Assembly: GCA_039000515.1 (NCBI GenBank)
Contig: JBCFYV010011135.1
Location: forward strand, 28,733,548 to 28,797,547
Length of the DNA stretch: 64,000 bases
Reading direction: 5' to 3'
From: Timema cristinae
Taxonomy: Eukaryota > Arthropoda > Insecta > Phasmatodea > Timematidae
A program made the translations under genes and the position numbers. The notes beneath the pieces are model-generated. The model worked only from the letters and a program-made list of their open reading frames with translations, searched no databases and was not told the origin of the DNA. This document shows positions 53,787 to 64,000 of the stretch, in pieces (position 1 is the stretch's first letter; every line of letters starts with the position of its first letter).

Positions 53787-54020
53787 TAAGAGTAGCCCCA
53801 TTTGACCGTCCGGATGGGTCCCCCCATGAACCGTGTCAAGGCGGCCGGCTGGCCGATTAGAATGCATTTCGCATAGAGGCCAGGGGCACTCGTGGAATGG
53901 CAAACTACCGCGGATTTGCATACCGTAATGCCATTGAAGCGTTGAGCAGACACTTGGCTTAAGTGTATATTAAGCACAACACGAGGCCATCACTTTGATA
54001 CGAAAAGCACACAAGACCAG
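53787..54020. other. GC-richer island, unassigned
   Basis: 53,790-53,960 is clearly less AT-rich than its surroundings; minus-strand frames of 63-66 codons give no recognisable motif. Confidence 0.35.
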
Positions 54021-54023
54021 ACA

Positions 54024-54075
54024 GTGTGTGTGTGTGTGTGTGTGTGTGTTGTGTGTGTGTTGTGTGTGTGTGTGT
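54024..54075. repeat. (GT)n microsatellite
   Basis: About 24 GT dinucleotides with two TGTTG interruptions. Confidence 0.95.
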
Positions 54076-54116
54076 AGTTCTTTTAAATCCGCAAGGGGTG
54101 CCCAAGTGATAGATAA

Positions 54117-54930
54117 CACTACAATCCTATCTTATAAGCTACACCATAGTGGGATCAAGCATGGTAGCAGTCTTACCTTGACTTATTACACTATGACTAT
54201 CTTATAAGCTGCACCATAGTGGGACCAAGCAAGGTAGCAGTCTTACCTTGACTTATTACACTATGACTATCTTATAAGCTGCACCATAGTGAAACCAGGC
54301 ATGGTAGCAGTCTTACCTTGACTTATTACACTATGACTATCTTATAAGCTGCACCATAGTGGGATCAGCATGGTAGCAGTCTTACCTTGACTTATTACAC
54401 TATGACTATCTTATAAGCTGCACCATAGTGGGACCAAGCAAGGTAGCAGTCTTACCTTGACTTATTACACTATGACTATCTTATAAGCTGCACCATAGTG
54501 AAACCAAGCATGGTAGCAGTCTTACCTTGACTTATTACACTATGACTATCTTATAAGCTGCACCATAGTGGGACCAAGCAAGGTAGCAGTCTTACCTTGA
54601 CTTATTATACTATGACTATCTTATAAGCTGCACCATAGTGGGACCAAGCATGGTAGCAGTCTTACCTTGACTTATTACACTATGACTATCTTATAAGCTG
54701 CACCATAGTGAAACCAAGCATGGTAGCAGTCTTACCTTGACTTATTACACTATGACTATCTTATAAGCTGCACCATAGTGAAACCAAGCATGGTAGCAGT
54801 CTTACCTTGACTTATTACACTATGACTATCTTATAAGCTGCACCATAGTGAAACCAAGCATGGTAGCAGCCTTACCTTGACTTATTACACTATGACTCTA
54901 TCTTATAAGCTACACCATAATGGAACAAAA
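54117..54930. repeat. 70-bp minisatellite, about 11.5 copies
   Basis: Unit CTATCTTATAAGCTGCACC + ATAGTGGGACCAAGCAAGG + TAGCAGTCTTACCTTGAC + TTATTACACTATGA. GGGAT/GGGACC/AAACC variants mark a partial 210-bp trimer. Confidence 0.95.
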
Positions 54931-55216
54931 CAATGTTATCTTGCTGCCATTCATGGTAAGCAAAGTGTATATGATTAATTAATCCTTGGGTTCTGCTTCA
55001 AATAAACCGAAGTAGGTGAGATTATTTCACAAATCCGATAATATTATTACTAATAATAGTAGTTATAGCTGTGATCCACAGTCAGGATTTACACCATACA
55101 TAATTACTTAATACCACACACGAAGTTAATCCCAATATTTCGCACCTATGTGATTGCAAATAATTATATGATAAAACCATTTTTAAAAGGTTGACTGCTC
55201 ATTATTTTTAATAACA
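54931..55216. other. AT-rich stretch, nothing recognised
   Basis: No repeat family or coding signal seen. Confidence 0.35.
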
Positions 55217-55366
55217 TTATTATTATTAGCACCGCGCCTTACTACCCATTCGGGTTATACGTACTTAAGCTAATCTGTAATGGTAGGGTGATTGTGAGAT
55301 GAAATGGAGGACCTACAGTTTAACGTGGGATCCGAACCACGGTGGAGAACTGGCATTCTACACTAA
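55217..55366 (-). mobile_element. SINE-C, 5'-truncated
   Basis: ATT run, reversed tail AGCACCGCGCCTTACTACCC, up to GAACCACGGTGGAGAACTGG. Confidence 0.88.
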
Positions 55367-55524
55367 CATAGAAGGGGTGATGAAAGTAGTTGTGCAAGTG
55401 GCAGTATTAGGCCAACTACCGAGTCGAAGGTGGCTGATAGCTCGTTATCTTAATAAAATCACACATTTGTAGCCGACGATTCCCGCACGTCCATCATAGA
55501 CTCTGCCTTAAAATATGAGTGAAG

Positions 55525-55640
55525 AATGACCCTAAGAACAGGACTATTCCTGGATAGCTCAGTGGTTAGAGCATTGGCGTACTAAACCAAAGGTCCCTGT
55601 TTCGATTCCCACGACCAGGCTTCAATTTTCATAATCTAAA
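55525..55640 (+). mobile_element. SINE-E head (tRNA-like)
   Basis: CCTGGATAGCTCAGTGGTTAG (A box TAGCTCAGTGG) and TTTCGATTCCCACGACCAGG. The first and last five bases (CCTGG/CCAGG) pair and the D arm GCTC/GAGC pairs, but the T arm does not, so it is a tRNA relic or SINE, not a functional tRNA. Upstream GAGTGAAGAATGACC recurs at 57,661. Confidence 0.68.
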
Positions 55641-55702
55641 GAGACAATTGAATTGCGACACCACATTTTTTAGAGTCACGTACGAATTGCGGTGCGGGAT
55701 GA

Positions 55703-55725
55703 CCTAACCTAACCTAACCTAACAA
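55703..55725. repeat. Short (AACCT)n = (TTAGG)n tract
   Basis: Four consecutive CCTAA units. Confidence 0.85.
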
Positions 55726-57021
55726 ACCTTCAATTTTTTGGTGAAACCATTGAACGACAAGAACTGAGGAGGTTTGGATATTACGGGGGATGTCTACATG
55801 AGACGATGATAGTTTCTATCTGTAGTTTAAGACAGTCTAATAGAAAGTACACTGCTAATTAGGTGGACGCAACTCATACCTCTGTCTCTCTCTCAAGTGA
55901 GTGGGCCGCAACAAGTACACGATTTCAAGATTAGGTCGCAACTCACTGCACAGATATTCCCTCTTTGGCGTGGAGGGAAAACGAACGGGGGATCATTTCG
56001 AAGACGTTCCCTTACCGGTGACTTCAGGGCCGGTAAATATAGGATTTCCTATTTTAAATGAATTTACGTTTTACTCGGTGAGTTTTAAAGATATAACGTT
56101 GAAACAGAAAACCATATATTCTTAAATAATTGTTAAAAATAGTTCTAGAGTGTCACAAAATTATCATTTTTATCTTGAAGTAGTTTTTTTTGTAAACGTA
56201 TTTTTTATAAATCAAACTATTTGTCTTGGTCACGAAAATGTCCTGTAAGAATCTTCCTGCCAGGATGTAAATTAAAAAAGTCCTTGGTAGCAAATGTCTA
56301 TCTAGAATAGGAAACAAGAAAAAAGCTAAAATTAAAAAAGAAAGTCAATATTTTCAAGGAACAAATATTAAAGTGGCTGTGTAAACTCGTCAGAGGAAGA
56401 GGGGAAGTGTTACCAGTAGATAAACAAGAGGCCTCTCAGGGTGAACTTTTAATTTTCTTCCCACTCTTTCTATTCCGTACATTGACGTCTAAGTGGGATA
56501 ATGCTTGGACTGCTTAAGTGCGTCAAGTTAAGATGCAGACCAATTCGCAAAATAGCTTAGAAATCTCCAAGTATGCGACGTCGTTAAGGGGGAAAGGGGG
56601 GCGGGGAAGGCTACAGTCCACCCAGCCAAGATTTGAACCCAATCTCCCCGTCATCACTTAGAACATTAGACCGCCAGAAAGCAGGCTTACATTCAAATAG
56701 TTCTCAACGTTTGACATTCTCCGGTTAGCGGCGATGTGTGATACTTGATATAAAATATTTTATTAGATCAAGAATAATTTAAAGGCAACCGACAAGACAG
56801 GATGGAATATAGATGTCTACATTATGGAGATCGAGTTTACGACGTAAACATTTTGTTGAATTTATGATAGAAAAACATGGCGTCAACGTTTTGTCTATGA
56901 CAAGATAAGTGTTTGTAAATCTAAAATATTACGTATGCTATTATATTCATAAAAAATATCGTTCGTAAAAAATAATATATATATATATCATAGTAAACAT
57001 CGTCAAATGACTGGATGTTCT
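55726..57021. other. Long unannotated stretch
   Basis: About 1.3 kb without a recognised element. 56,590-56,690 contains ACCCAGCCAAGATTTGAACCC and CAATCTCCCCGTCATC, a scrap of reversed SINE-B. A 74-codon frame at 55,901-56,125 is unrecognised. Confidence 0.4.
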
Positions 57022-57636
57022 TAAAACTGAGAAGAATCTAAAGAGGTGTAAAGTTGAAAGTCGCAGATTATCTCTTCAAACTGAGAAGAATCAACTGAGA
57101 TCTTTTTAAGTTGGAAGTCACAGATTATCTCTTCAAACTGAGAAGAATCAACAGAGATCTTTTTAAGTTGGTAGTCGCAGATTATCTCTTCAAACTGAGA
57201 AGAATCAACAGAGATCTTTTTAAGTTGGTAGTCGCAGATTATCTCTTCAAACTGAGAAGAATCAACTGAGATCTTTTTAAGTTGGAAGTCACAGATTATC
57301 TCTTCAAACTGAGAAGAATCAACAGAGATCTTTTAAGTTGGAAGCCACAGATTATCTCTTCAAACTGCGTAGAATCAACAGAGATCTTTTTATGTTGGTA
57401 GTCACAGATTATCTCTTCAAACTGAGAAGAATCAACTGAGATCTTTTAAGTTGGAAGTCACAGATTATCTCTTCAAACTGAGAAGAATCAACAGAGATCT
57501 TTTTAAGTTGGTAGTCGCAGATTATCTCTTCAAACTGAGAAGAATCAACAGAGATATTTTTAAGTTGGTAGTCACAGATTATCTCTTCAAACTGAGAAGA
57601 ATCAACAGAGATATTTTTAAGTTGGAAGTCACAGAT
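57022..57636. repeat. 57-bp minisatellite, about 10.8 copies
   Basis: Unit AGTCACAGATTATCTCTTC + AAACTGAGAAGAATCAACAG + AGATCTTTTTAAGTTGGT. The period is divisible by three, so both strands stay open (artefact). The CAACTGAG variant recurs at 57,092, 57,263 and 57,433, marking a 171-bp trimer. Confidence 0.95.
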
Positions 57637-57651
57637 TCGTATCACAGTTCG

Positions 57652-57716
57652 TGACTTTGAGTGAAGAATGACCTTTAACACGGAGCGATCTTTTGATAGT
57701 TCAGTGGTCACGTCAT
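57652..57716 (+). mobile_element. SINE-E 5' scrap
   Basis: GAGTGAAGAATGACC..GATCTTTTGATAGTTCAGTGG matches the start of the copy at 55.5 kb. Confidence 0.55.
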
Positions 57717-57897
57717 AATAAAGTTAAGATGGTAGCTTTAACAAAAACGCAAATAACGAATTAACATACCATAAATGCTAGCTAATTACACGCTCTTTGC
57801 ACGGGATGTAATTTAATACACGTATTCTATTTTAAAATTAGATCCTAGTAAAGCAATGTTAAAAGAATTATAATATATTATATTGTTAAGTTAATTG

Positions 57898-58152
57898 GTT
57901 GACCTCAGTGGTCTTGGAGTAAAGTTATCTCCTCATGAACTGACGTTCCCGGATTCAAACCCAACCAAGGTCAACGGATTTATCTTAAGCTATAAAAATC
58001 CGTAGCGCAACTTCCTTCAGAATGAAAGTAAAACCGTCTGTCCAATGTCGATTGTAGTTTGTAAAATAACCCAGGAGGGATGTGAATATACCCTTTCCCG
58101 GAAAAAAAATTGGTAAGCTCTTTATGCCTCGCTATTAGAAATTCAGTACACA
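57898..58152 (+). mobile_element. SINE-A, 3' end lost
   Basis: Head TTGACCTCAGTGGTCTTGGAG, TTCAAACCC in the B-box position, and acceptor-like AAGGTCAACGG. Confidence 0.85.
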
Positions 58153-58525
58153 ACAATAACTAGCAAAAAAGCTGAGTGAATCCCCGGCTCCTGTTGGATA
58201 GAATATGACATCAAACCGACTTTCAGGTTGTTGACTTAAGAAGATGTTATTATTAATTATTTTTGAGAGATAATATAGAAACAACTGTTAGATATAGGAA
58301 TAAAAGTGTTAGAAATATTATTATTTCTGGTTACGGCCAAGCTTCTAATTGTCAGGCTGTCCGTGGTTTATTACTGTCTACAAAGTTGTGATCTATAATT
58401 TTATTTTTTCAAGTTGTACATCATGTATAAGTTATATTTAAGATCCTTTGAAAGATGCTCCAATGAAAATTCGATGAGCACAGCCTAAGTAAAAGGTCAA
58501 AAGTCAAGTTTTTTCTTTAATTCGA
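58153..58525. other. Spacer between inverted SINE-A copies
   Basis: AT-rich, no recognised feature. Confidence 0.35.
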
Positions 58526-58829
58526 GGTATTTAACGTGCACTTTCTGAACCGACTGATTTTATCACCATACAAGAATTTCAATGAACGAGACTGAAAGAT
58601 CCTACCAATTTTGCCGGGAAAGGTATTTTCCCCCAAACCTTCAAGGGTTATTTTACATGTCCACAATTGACACGGGATCAACGGCTTTACTTCCCATCCC
58701 GAAGGAAGTTGTGCTACGGATGTTTATCACTTAAGAGGAATCCGTTGACCCTTTCTGGGTTCGAACCCACAAATATCAAGTTCTGAGCCGAGCATTTTAC
58801 CCCATGACTACCGGGGTTGACCATATTTG
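58526..58829 (-). mobile_element. SINE-A, full length
   Basis: Reversed tail GAGGTATTTAACGTGCACTTT; B box reversed GGGTTCGAACCCAC; head ending ACTACCGGGGTTGACC. The best-preserved SINE-A in the window; with 57,898 it forms an inverted pair. Confidence 0.9.
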
Positions 58830-58862
58830 TATAATGCCAAATTCTAGTAAGTTTAAATCAAA

Positions 58863-59129
58863 AACCCGCCTCGGTGGCGTAGTTGGCTAACGCGCTAGTC
58901 GTGTTGAGCTCGACTGCTGAGGACGGGGAGAACGAGGTTCGAATCTCGGTCGGGTGAACTGGGGGTGGTTTTTCCTAAATGGTTTTCGACTCTCCCTCCA
59001 CGAAAATGCGGGTTCACTTCCTCTAATTCAACCTTCCCAATTCCTAATCCTTTAGCATAATTAGTACTTAGAGCGTATAACCCGAACGGGTAGTAAGACA
59101 TGGTGCTAAATATTATTATTATTATTTAT
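58863..59129 (+). mobile_element. SINE-B, full length, 11-bp TSD
   Basis: TTTAAATCAAA at 58,852-58,862 and 59,130-59,140. A box TGGCGTAGTTGG, B box GTTCGAATC, tail AACGGGTAGTAAGACATGG then an ATT run. Very similar to the young copy at 20,958. Confidence 0.95.
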
Positions 59130-59221
59130 TTTAAATCAAAGTTAATGGTCAAAAGTAGGTTTCCAATAAAAATCAGGGTTTGTGTTTTTTTTATATAAAT
59201 ATATATAAATTTAAAAAATGT

Positions 59222-59258
59222 GGGTAGCCCAAACGGGTAATATGACGTGGTGAAATGT
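59222..59258 (+). mobile_element. Isolated SINE-B/C-type tail
   Basis: GTAGCCCAAACGGGTAATATG + ACGTGGTG with no SINE body attached. Confidence 0.6.
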
Positions 59259-59293
59259 ATAAATATTACCTACGCTCATTTAATAATCCTGAA

Positions 59294-59528
59294 TACCCAC
59301 TTCAGTGGCCGCATGGTCTAAGTCGACACTCTCATAGTAGACTAGACTGCCCACGACGGGGAGATCGAGGTTCGAATCTCGGACGGATGTACTGAGGGTG
59401 GTTTATTTATTTTTTTAATCCACTTTCTCTCTCTCTACACGCAAATGAAGCTACACTTCCTCTAAATATAGCCTTCCTTTTCACTAAATCCGAACGAGTA
59501 GTAAGACATGGTGCTAAAAAAAATATAT
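59294..59528 (+). mobile_element. SINE-B, full length
   Basis: Head CCCACTTCAGTGGCCGCATGG, B box GTTCGAATC, tail GAACGAGTAGTAAGACATGG. Confidence 0.87.
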
Positions 59529-59569
59529 GATGGACTGAGCATAAGGCAGGCGTAGTTTGGAAGAAATGT

Positions 59570-59685
59570 ACCCGCATATATATTTATATGGATACAAATC
59601 CCTTAAGATTTCTAAGTTTTCTACATTTATGCTCATAGTACGCCCTATGTCGCGATTGGAATTGGCTGGACACCCTGTATATAGG
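59570..59685. mobile_element. Possible mariner-type terminal fragment
   Basis: Ends GGCTGGACACCCTGTATATA; reversed, this is TACAGGGTGTCCAGCC, a common mariner-like end next to TA. No partner end seen. Confidence 0.4.
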
Positions 59686-59739
59686 TAGTTTACTCGTTTC
59701 TCTGGCTCTCTGTAGACAAACTCTATTGAATCCATCTGA

Positions 59740-59758
59740 CCCCCCCCCCCCCCCCCCC
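59740..59758. repeat. C-tract
   Basis: About 19 C residues; causes proline/glycine-run frames on both strands. Confidence 0.9.
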
Positions 59759-59799
59759 TCGCCGCCAAAATCCGCCATTTATTTTCAAGTCGTTCTTTG

Positions 59800-60382
59800 T
59801 TGTGTATACAAATCACCCTTCACATACAAAAACCACGTATTACGCTATGTGTGTACGTTTGTTTGGGGAGGGGGGGGGGGACATTTCGTATCCAATAGAA
59901 AACTAATTCTATTTAAAGCTTCTAGCACAAAGGATGGTAAAAAAAAAACACGACATGAGCAAGTGTTTTAGTGAAGAAAGTATGGCCCCAAATAGTTTTA
60001 GTGGAAAGAGTGAAAAAACTATTATGCCAATGATAACTAATTTATTGATTCTAATTACGATTTTTTTTATTTACTCAAAAAAAAAAAAGGTAATGTTCCC
60101 ATTCAATTCGTACCGTCTCTTTGAAATTTTTGGGCTGTTTTAGACCAAACCAACAAAATGAAATTAGAAGGCCTTTAAAATGAATGTTTTTGAACTCGTT
60201 AACTGAAATTGGCGATTAATTGTTATTTGATTCACTTTTCCTCTGATATACTTTGAAAGTGAAATTAGTTTGGAAATCTTCCTCTCATCAGTAGTAGGTG
60301 CGGGGGTAGACGAAACTGCCCACATATCAATGCGTTATGCATTGAATAAATGATATTTTACTTCCTCATTTAGGGACCTACT
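59800..60382. other. Unannotated stretch
   Basis: G tract (59,865-59,880) and A tracts; no gene recognised. Confidence 0.35.
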
Positions 60383-63367
60383 AAAATTGGACTGTAGTAA
60401 CTTTTCTAGCTGTCAGATAAGGTTCTTCTTATGAACATTGGACTGTAGTAACTGTTCGAGCTGTCAGATAAGGTTCTTCCTATGAACATTGGACTGTAGT
60501 CACTTTTCTAGCTGTCAGATAAGGTTCTTCCTTTGAACATTGGACTGTAGTAACTTTTCTAGCTGTCAGATAAGGTTCTTCCTATGAACATTGGACTGTA
60601 GTAACTTTTCTAGCTGTCAGATAAGGTTCTTCCTATGAACATTGGACTGTAGTAACTTTTCTAGCTGTCAGATAAGGTTCTTCTTATGAACATTGGACTG
60701 TAGTATTTTCTAGCTGTCAGATAAGGTTCTTCTTATGAACATTGGACTGTAGTAACTTTTCTAGCTGTCAGATAAGGTTCTTCTTATGAACATTGGACTG
60801 TAGTAACTGTTCGAGCTGTCAGATAAGGTTCTTCTTATGAACATTGGACTGTAGTATTTTCTAGCTGTCAGATAAGGTTCTTCTTATGAACATTGGACTG
60901 TAGTAACTTTTCTAGCTGTCAGATAAGGTTCTTCTTATGAACATTGGACTGTAGTAACTGTTCGAGCTGTCAGATAAGGTTCTTCTTATGAACATTGGAC
61001 TGTAGTATTTTCTAGCTGTCAGATAAGGTTCTTCTTATGAACATTGGACTGTAGTAACTTTTCTAGCTGTCAGATAAGGTTCTTCTTATGAACATTGGAC
61101 TGTAGTAACTGTTCGAGCTGTCAGATAAGGTTCTTCTTATGAACATTGGACTGTAGTAACTTTTCTAGCTGTCAGATAAGGTTATTCTTATGAACATTGG
61201 ACTGTAGTATTTTCTAGCTGTCAGATAAGGTTCTTCTTATGAACATTGGACTGTAGTTACTTTTCTAGCTGTCAGATAAGGTTCTTCTTATGAACATTGG
61301 ACTGTAGTAACTGTTCGAGCTGTCAGATAAGGTTCTTCTTATGAACATTGGACTGTAGTAACTTTTCTAGCTGTCAGATAAGGTTCTTCTTATGAACATT
61401 GGACTGTAGTAACTGTTCGAGCTGTCAGATAAGGTTCTTCTTATGAACATTGGACTGTAGTAACTTTTCTAGCTGTCAGATAAGGTTCTTCTTATGAACA
61501 TTGGACTGTAGTATTTTCTAGCTGTCAGATAAGGTTATTCCTATGAACATTGGACTGTAGTAACTGTTCTAGCTGTCAGATAAGGTTCTTCCTATGAACA
61601 TTGGACTGTAGTAACTGTTCTAGCTGTCAGATAAGGTTCTTCTATGAACATTGGACTGTAGTAACTGTTCGAGCTGTCAGATAAGGTTCTTCCTATGAAC
61701 ATTGGACTGTAGTAACTGTTCTAGCTGTCAGATAAGTTCTTCCTATGAACATTGGACTGTAGTAACTTTTCTAGCTGTCAGATAAGTTTCTTCTTATGAA
61801 TAATGGACTGTAGTAACTTTTCTAGCTGTCAGATAAGTTTCTTCTTATGAATAATGGACTGTAGTAACTTTTCTAGCTGTCAGTTAAGGTTCTTCCTATG
61901 AATAATGGACTGTAGTAACTTTTCTAGCTGTCAGATAAGTTTCTTCTTATGAATAATGGACTGTAGTAACTTTTCTAGCTGTCAGATAAGTTTCTTCTTA
62001 TGAATAATGGACTGTAGTAACTTTTTTAGCTGTCAGTTAAGGTTCTTCCTATGAATAATGGACTGTAGTAACTTTTCTAGCTGTCAGATAAGTTTCTTCT
62101 TATGAACAATGGACTGTAGTATTTTCTTGCTGTCAGATAAGGTTCTTCCTATGAACGTTGGACTGTAGTAACTTTTCTAGCTGTCAGATAAGTTTCTTCT
62201 TATGAACATTGGACTGTAGTATTTTCTAGCTGTCAGATAAGGTTCTTCCTATGAACATTGGACTTTAGTAACTGTTCTAGCTGTCAGATAAGGTTCTTCC
62301 TATGAACATTGGACTGTAGTAACTTTTCTAGCTGTCAGATAAGGTTCTTCCTATGAACATTGGACTGTAGTAACTGTTCTGGCTGTCAGATAAGGTTCTT
62401 CCTATGAACATTGGACTGTAGTAACTGTTCTAGCTGTCAGATAAGGTTCTTCCTATGAACATTGGACTGTAGTAACTGTTCTCGCTGTCAGATAAGGTCC
62501 TTCCTATGAACATTGTACTGTAGTAACTTTTCTAGCTGTCAGATAAGGTTCTTCCTATGAACATTGGACTGTAGTAACTGTTCTGGCTGTCAGATAAGGT
62601 TCTTCCTATGAACATTGGACTGTAGTAACTTTTCTAGATGAACATTGGACTGTAGTATTTTCTAGCTGTCAGATAAGGTTCTTCCTAAGAACATTGGACT
62701 GTAGTAACTTTTCTAGCCGTCAGATAAGGTTCTTCCTATGAACATTGGACTGTAGTAACTGTTCGAGCTGTCAGATAAGGTTCTTCCTATGAACATTGGA
62801 CTGTAGTAACTTTTCTAGCTGTCAGATAAGGTTCTTCCTTTGAACATTGGACTGTAGTAACTTTTCTAGCTGTCAGATAAGGTTCTTCCTATGAACATTG
62901 GACTGTAGTAACTTTTCTAGCTGTCAGATAAGGTTCTTCCTATGAACATTGGACTGTAGTAACTTTTCTAGCTGTCAGATAAGGTTCTTCCTTTGAACAT
63001 TGGACTGTAGTAACATTTATAGCTGTCAGATAAGGTTCTTCCTATGAACATTGGACTGTAGTAACTGTTCTGGCTGTCAGATAAGGTTCTTCCTATGAAC
63101 ATTGGACTGTAGTAACTGTTCTAGCTGTCAGATAAGGTTCTTCCTATGAACATTGGACTGTAGTAACTGTTCTCGCTGTCAGATAAGGTCCTTCCTATGA
63201 ACATTGGACTGTAGTAACTTTTCTAGCTGTCAGATAAGGTTTTTCCTATGAACATTGGACTGTAGTAACTTTTCTAGCAGTCAGATAAGGTCCTTCCTAT
63301 GAACATTGTACTGTAGTAACTTTTCTAGCTGTCAGATATGGTCCTTCCTATGAACATTGTACTGTAA
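60383..63367 (+). repeat. 51-bp minisatellite, about 58 copies
   Basis: Unit AGCTGTCAGATAAGGTTC + TTCCTATGAACATTGGAC + TGTAGTAACTTTTCT; reverse complement of the array at 3,031-3,326. Variants include a 49-bp unit (GTAGTATTTTC), CTGTTCGAG, CTGTTCTAG and AATAATGG blocks. A 49+51+51 trimer (151 bp) recurs at 60,701, 60,852 and 61,003. Confidence 0.96.
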
Positions 63368-64000
63368 CATTCCCACCATACAGTTGTCAGTGTTGCATGA
63401 CGGTAGTTTCCTCGGGGGGTGAGGGGGTAAGAAGATAGAGATGAAGGGGGAGAGGGGGTAGAAGAACATTTGTCTGTGCTCGTCAACGTAATGACCCAAT
63501 TAGTCCACTAGTTCTTAGTTACTACTCTTGTTCCCCCCTTGTCAAGATTTCAGTCGGCGGCTAATTATTCCAGAGTTGTAAGTTTACTGTCGCTACTTTA
63601 GATTAGTCGAGAAGTATTTTGTCTCGCTGATGACAACAACAAAAACTTGAGGGAAGGTTTGGGGGGGGAGGAAAAGGGATTTCTTGAGGCGATTAAACTT
63701 TTGAAAACTTAATTACTGTTAACTTGAGTTCGTGAATAAATCATTATTTTTAAAATAAGCTATTGTCTCTTGTTGTAGTTCGGAATAATTGCCTTTTGAC
63801 AGATAAGAAAGTACTTCAATAAAATTAAAACCACACAGAAATATTTGATATATTTAAGAATCCAGGTCATGTATAGATCTTCATTTTTAATATTTACTAA
63901 ACAATTTATTATAAAATACTATAATAGCTATTTGGAGTGGTCCTTTCCCCTTAACTTTTGAAAATTTTATGCCTCTAGACGCCATTTGAAATTTGTTTGG
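63368..64000. other. Unannotated window end
   Basis: Purine-rich GGGGGT/GGGGGAG patches at 63,410-63,460 and 63,655-63,670; otherwise AT-rich. No feature recognised. Confidence 0.35.

Noticed and set aside
55546..55618. Candidate tRNA gene
   Set aside because: A and B boxes and acceptor/D-arm pairing are present, but the T arm and part of the anticodon stem do not pair, and related copies exist; called SINE-E.
57409..57711. 100-codon minus-strand and 67-codon plus-strand frames
   Set aside because: 57-bp repeat open on both strands.

Overview
This looks like AT-rich, gene-free intergenic DNA from an animal nuclear genome. There is no bacterial gene density, no operon and no rRNA or functional tRNA gene. 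I found no host protein-coding exon that I can support. Almost every reading frame longer than 60 codons is a by-product of tandem repeats or SINE copies. Two short (TTAGG)n-type tracts (about 52,966-52,993 and 55,703-55,725) match the arthropod telomere motif, so an arthropod is the best guess; this is weak evidence and other invertebrates are possible.

The window is a dense mixture of three things. (1) tRNA-derived SINEs. Names are local to this annotation. SINE-A has a GACCTCGG...CGAGGTC acceptor-like stem and an (AAAT)n-like tail. SINE-B has a CGGTGGCGTAGTTGGCTAA-type head; SINE-C has a GACCTGGTGGTCTAGGGGTAA-type head. SINE-B and SINE-C end in the same roughly 50-bp tail, containing AACGGGTAGTAAGACGCGG followed by (AAT)n, so one LINE probably mobilised both. 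Rarer families are SINE-D, SINE-E and SINE-F. Several copies keep 8-13 bp target-site duplications (TSDs) and are nested in each other. (2) Cut-and-paste DNA elements, mostly palindromic MITEs: an 822-bp hAT deletion derivative with an 8-bp TSD and the last transposase exon (8,378-9,199), two copies of a mariner-like palindrome (36.3 and 43.0 kb), a pogo/Tigger-like element (29.4 kb), a TTAA-flanked element in two copies (11.3 and 38.0 kb), a 201-bp near-perfect hairpin (52.7 kb), and a fold-back element carrying two SINEs (48.96-49.79 kb). (3) More than a dozen minisatellite arrays with 20-127 bp units, some 2.7-3.0 kb long and several with higher-order periodicity.

The main point of interest is that many minisatellites grew out of mobile-element sequence. 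The 62-bp array (46.2-48.9 kb), read on the minus strand, encodes the LINE reverse-transcriptase C-terminal motif EEARLRWYGHVMRM, and the decayed rest of that LINE tail lies next to it. The 50-bp array (4.3-5.1 kb) likewise reads VDWIELAQDRD beside a GKRSVGRP relic. A third LINE C-terminal relic without an array is at 35.3-35.6 kb. The 78-bp and 80-bp arrays sit inside dispersed elements whose flanks recur elsewhere in the window with only 2 or 1 units.

Layout: 0-2 kb, 78-bp array element and SINE-A; 3-5.2 kb, 51-bp and 50-bp arrays; 6.2-7.1 kb, 80-bp array; 7.7-9.2 kb, nested SINEs and hAT; 10-13.4 kb, SINEs, TTAA element and hairpin element; 13.9-15.2 kb, 69/71-bp array; 15.5-21.4 kb, SINE-B cluster; 22.2-23 kb, 66-bp array; 23-28 kb, SINE-C pairs and duplicated blocks; 28.4-30.3 kb, palindromes and pogo-like element; 31-45.5 kb, SINE nests, LINE relic and mariner MITEs; 42.3 kb, 50-bp array; 46-49.8 kb, LINE-derived array and fold-back; 51.6-52.4 kb, 127- and 20-bp repeats; 54.1-54.9 kb, 70-bp array; 57.0-57.6 kb, 57-bp array; 58-59.5 kb, SINEs; 60.4-63.4 kb, 51-bp array inverted relative to the one at 3 kb. 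All family assignments come from reading the sequence by eye; boundaries are approximate unless a TSD is given.
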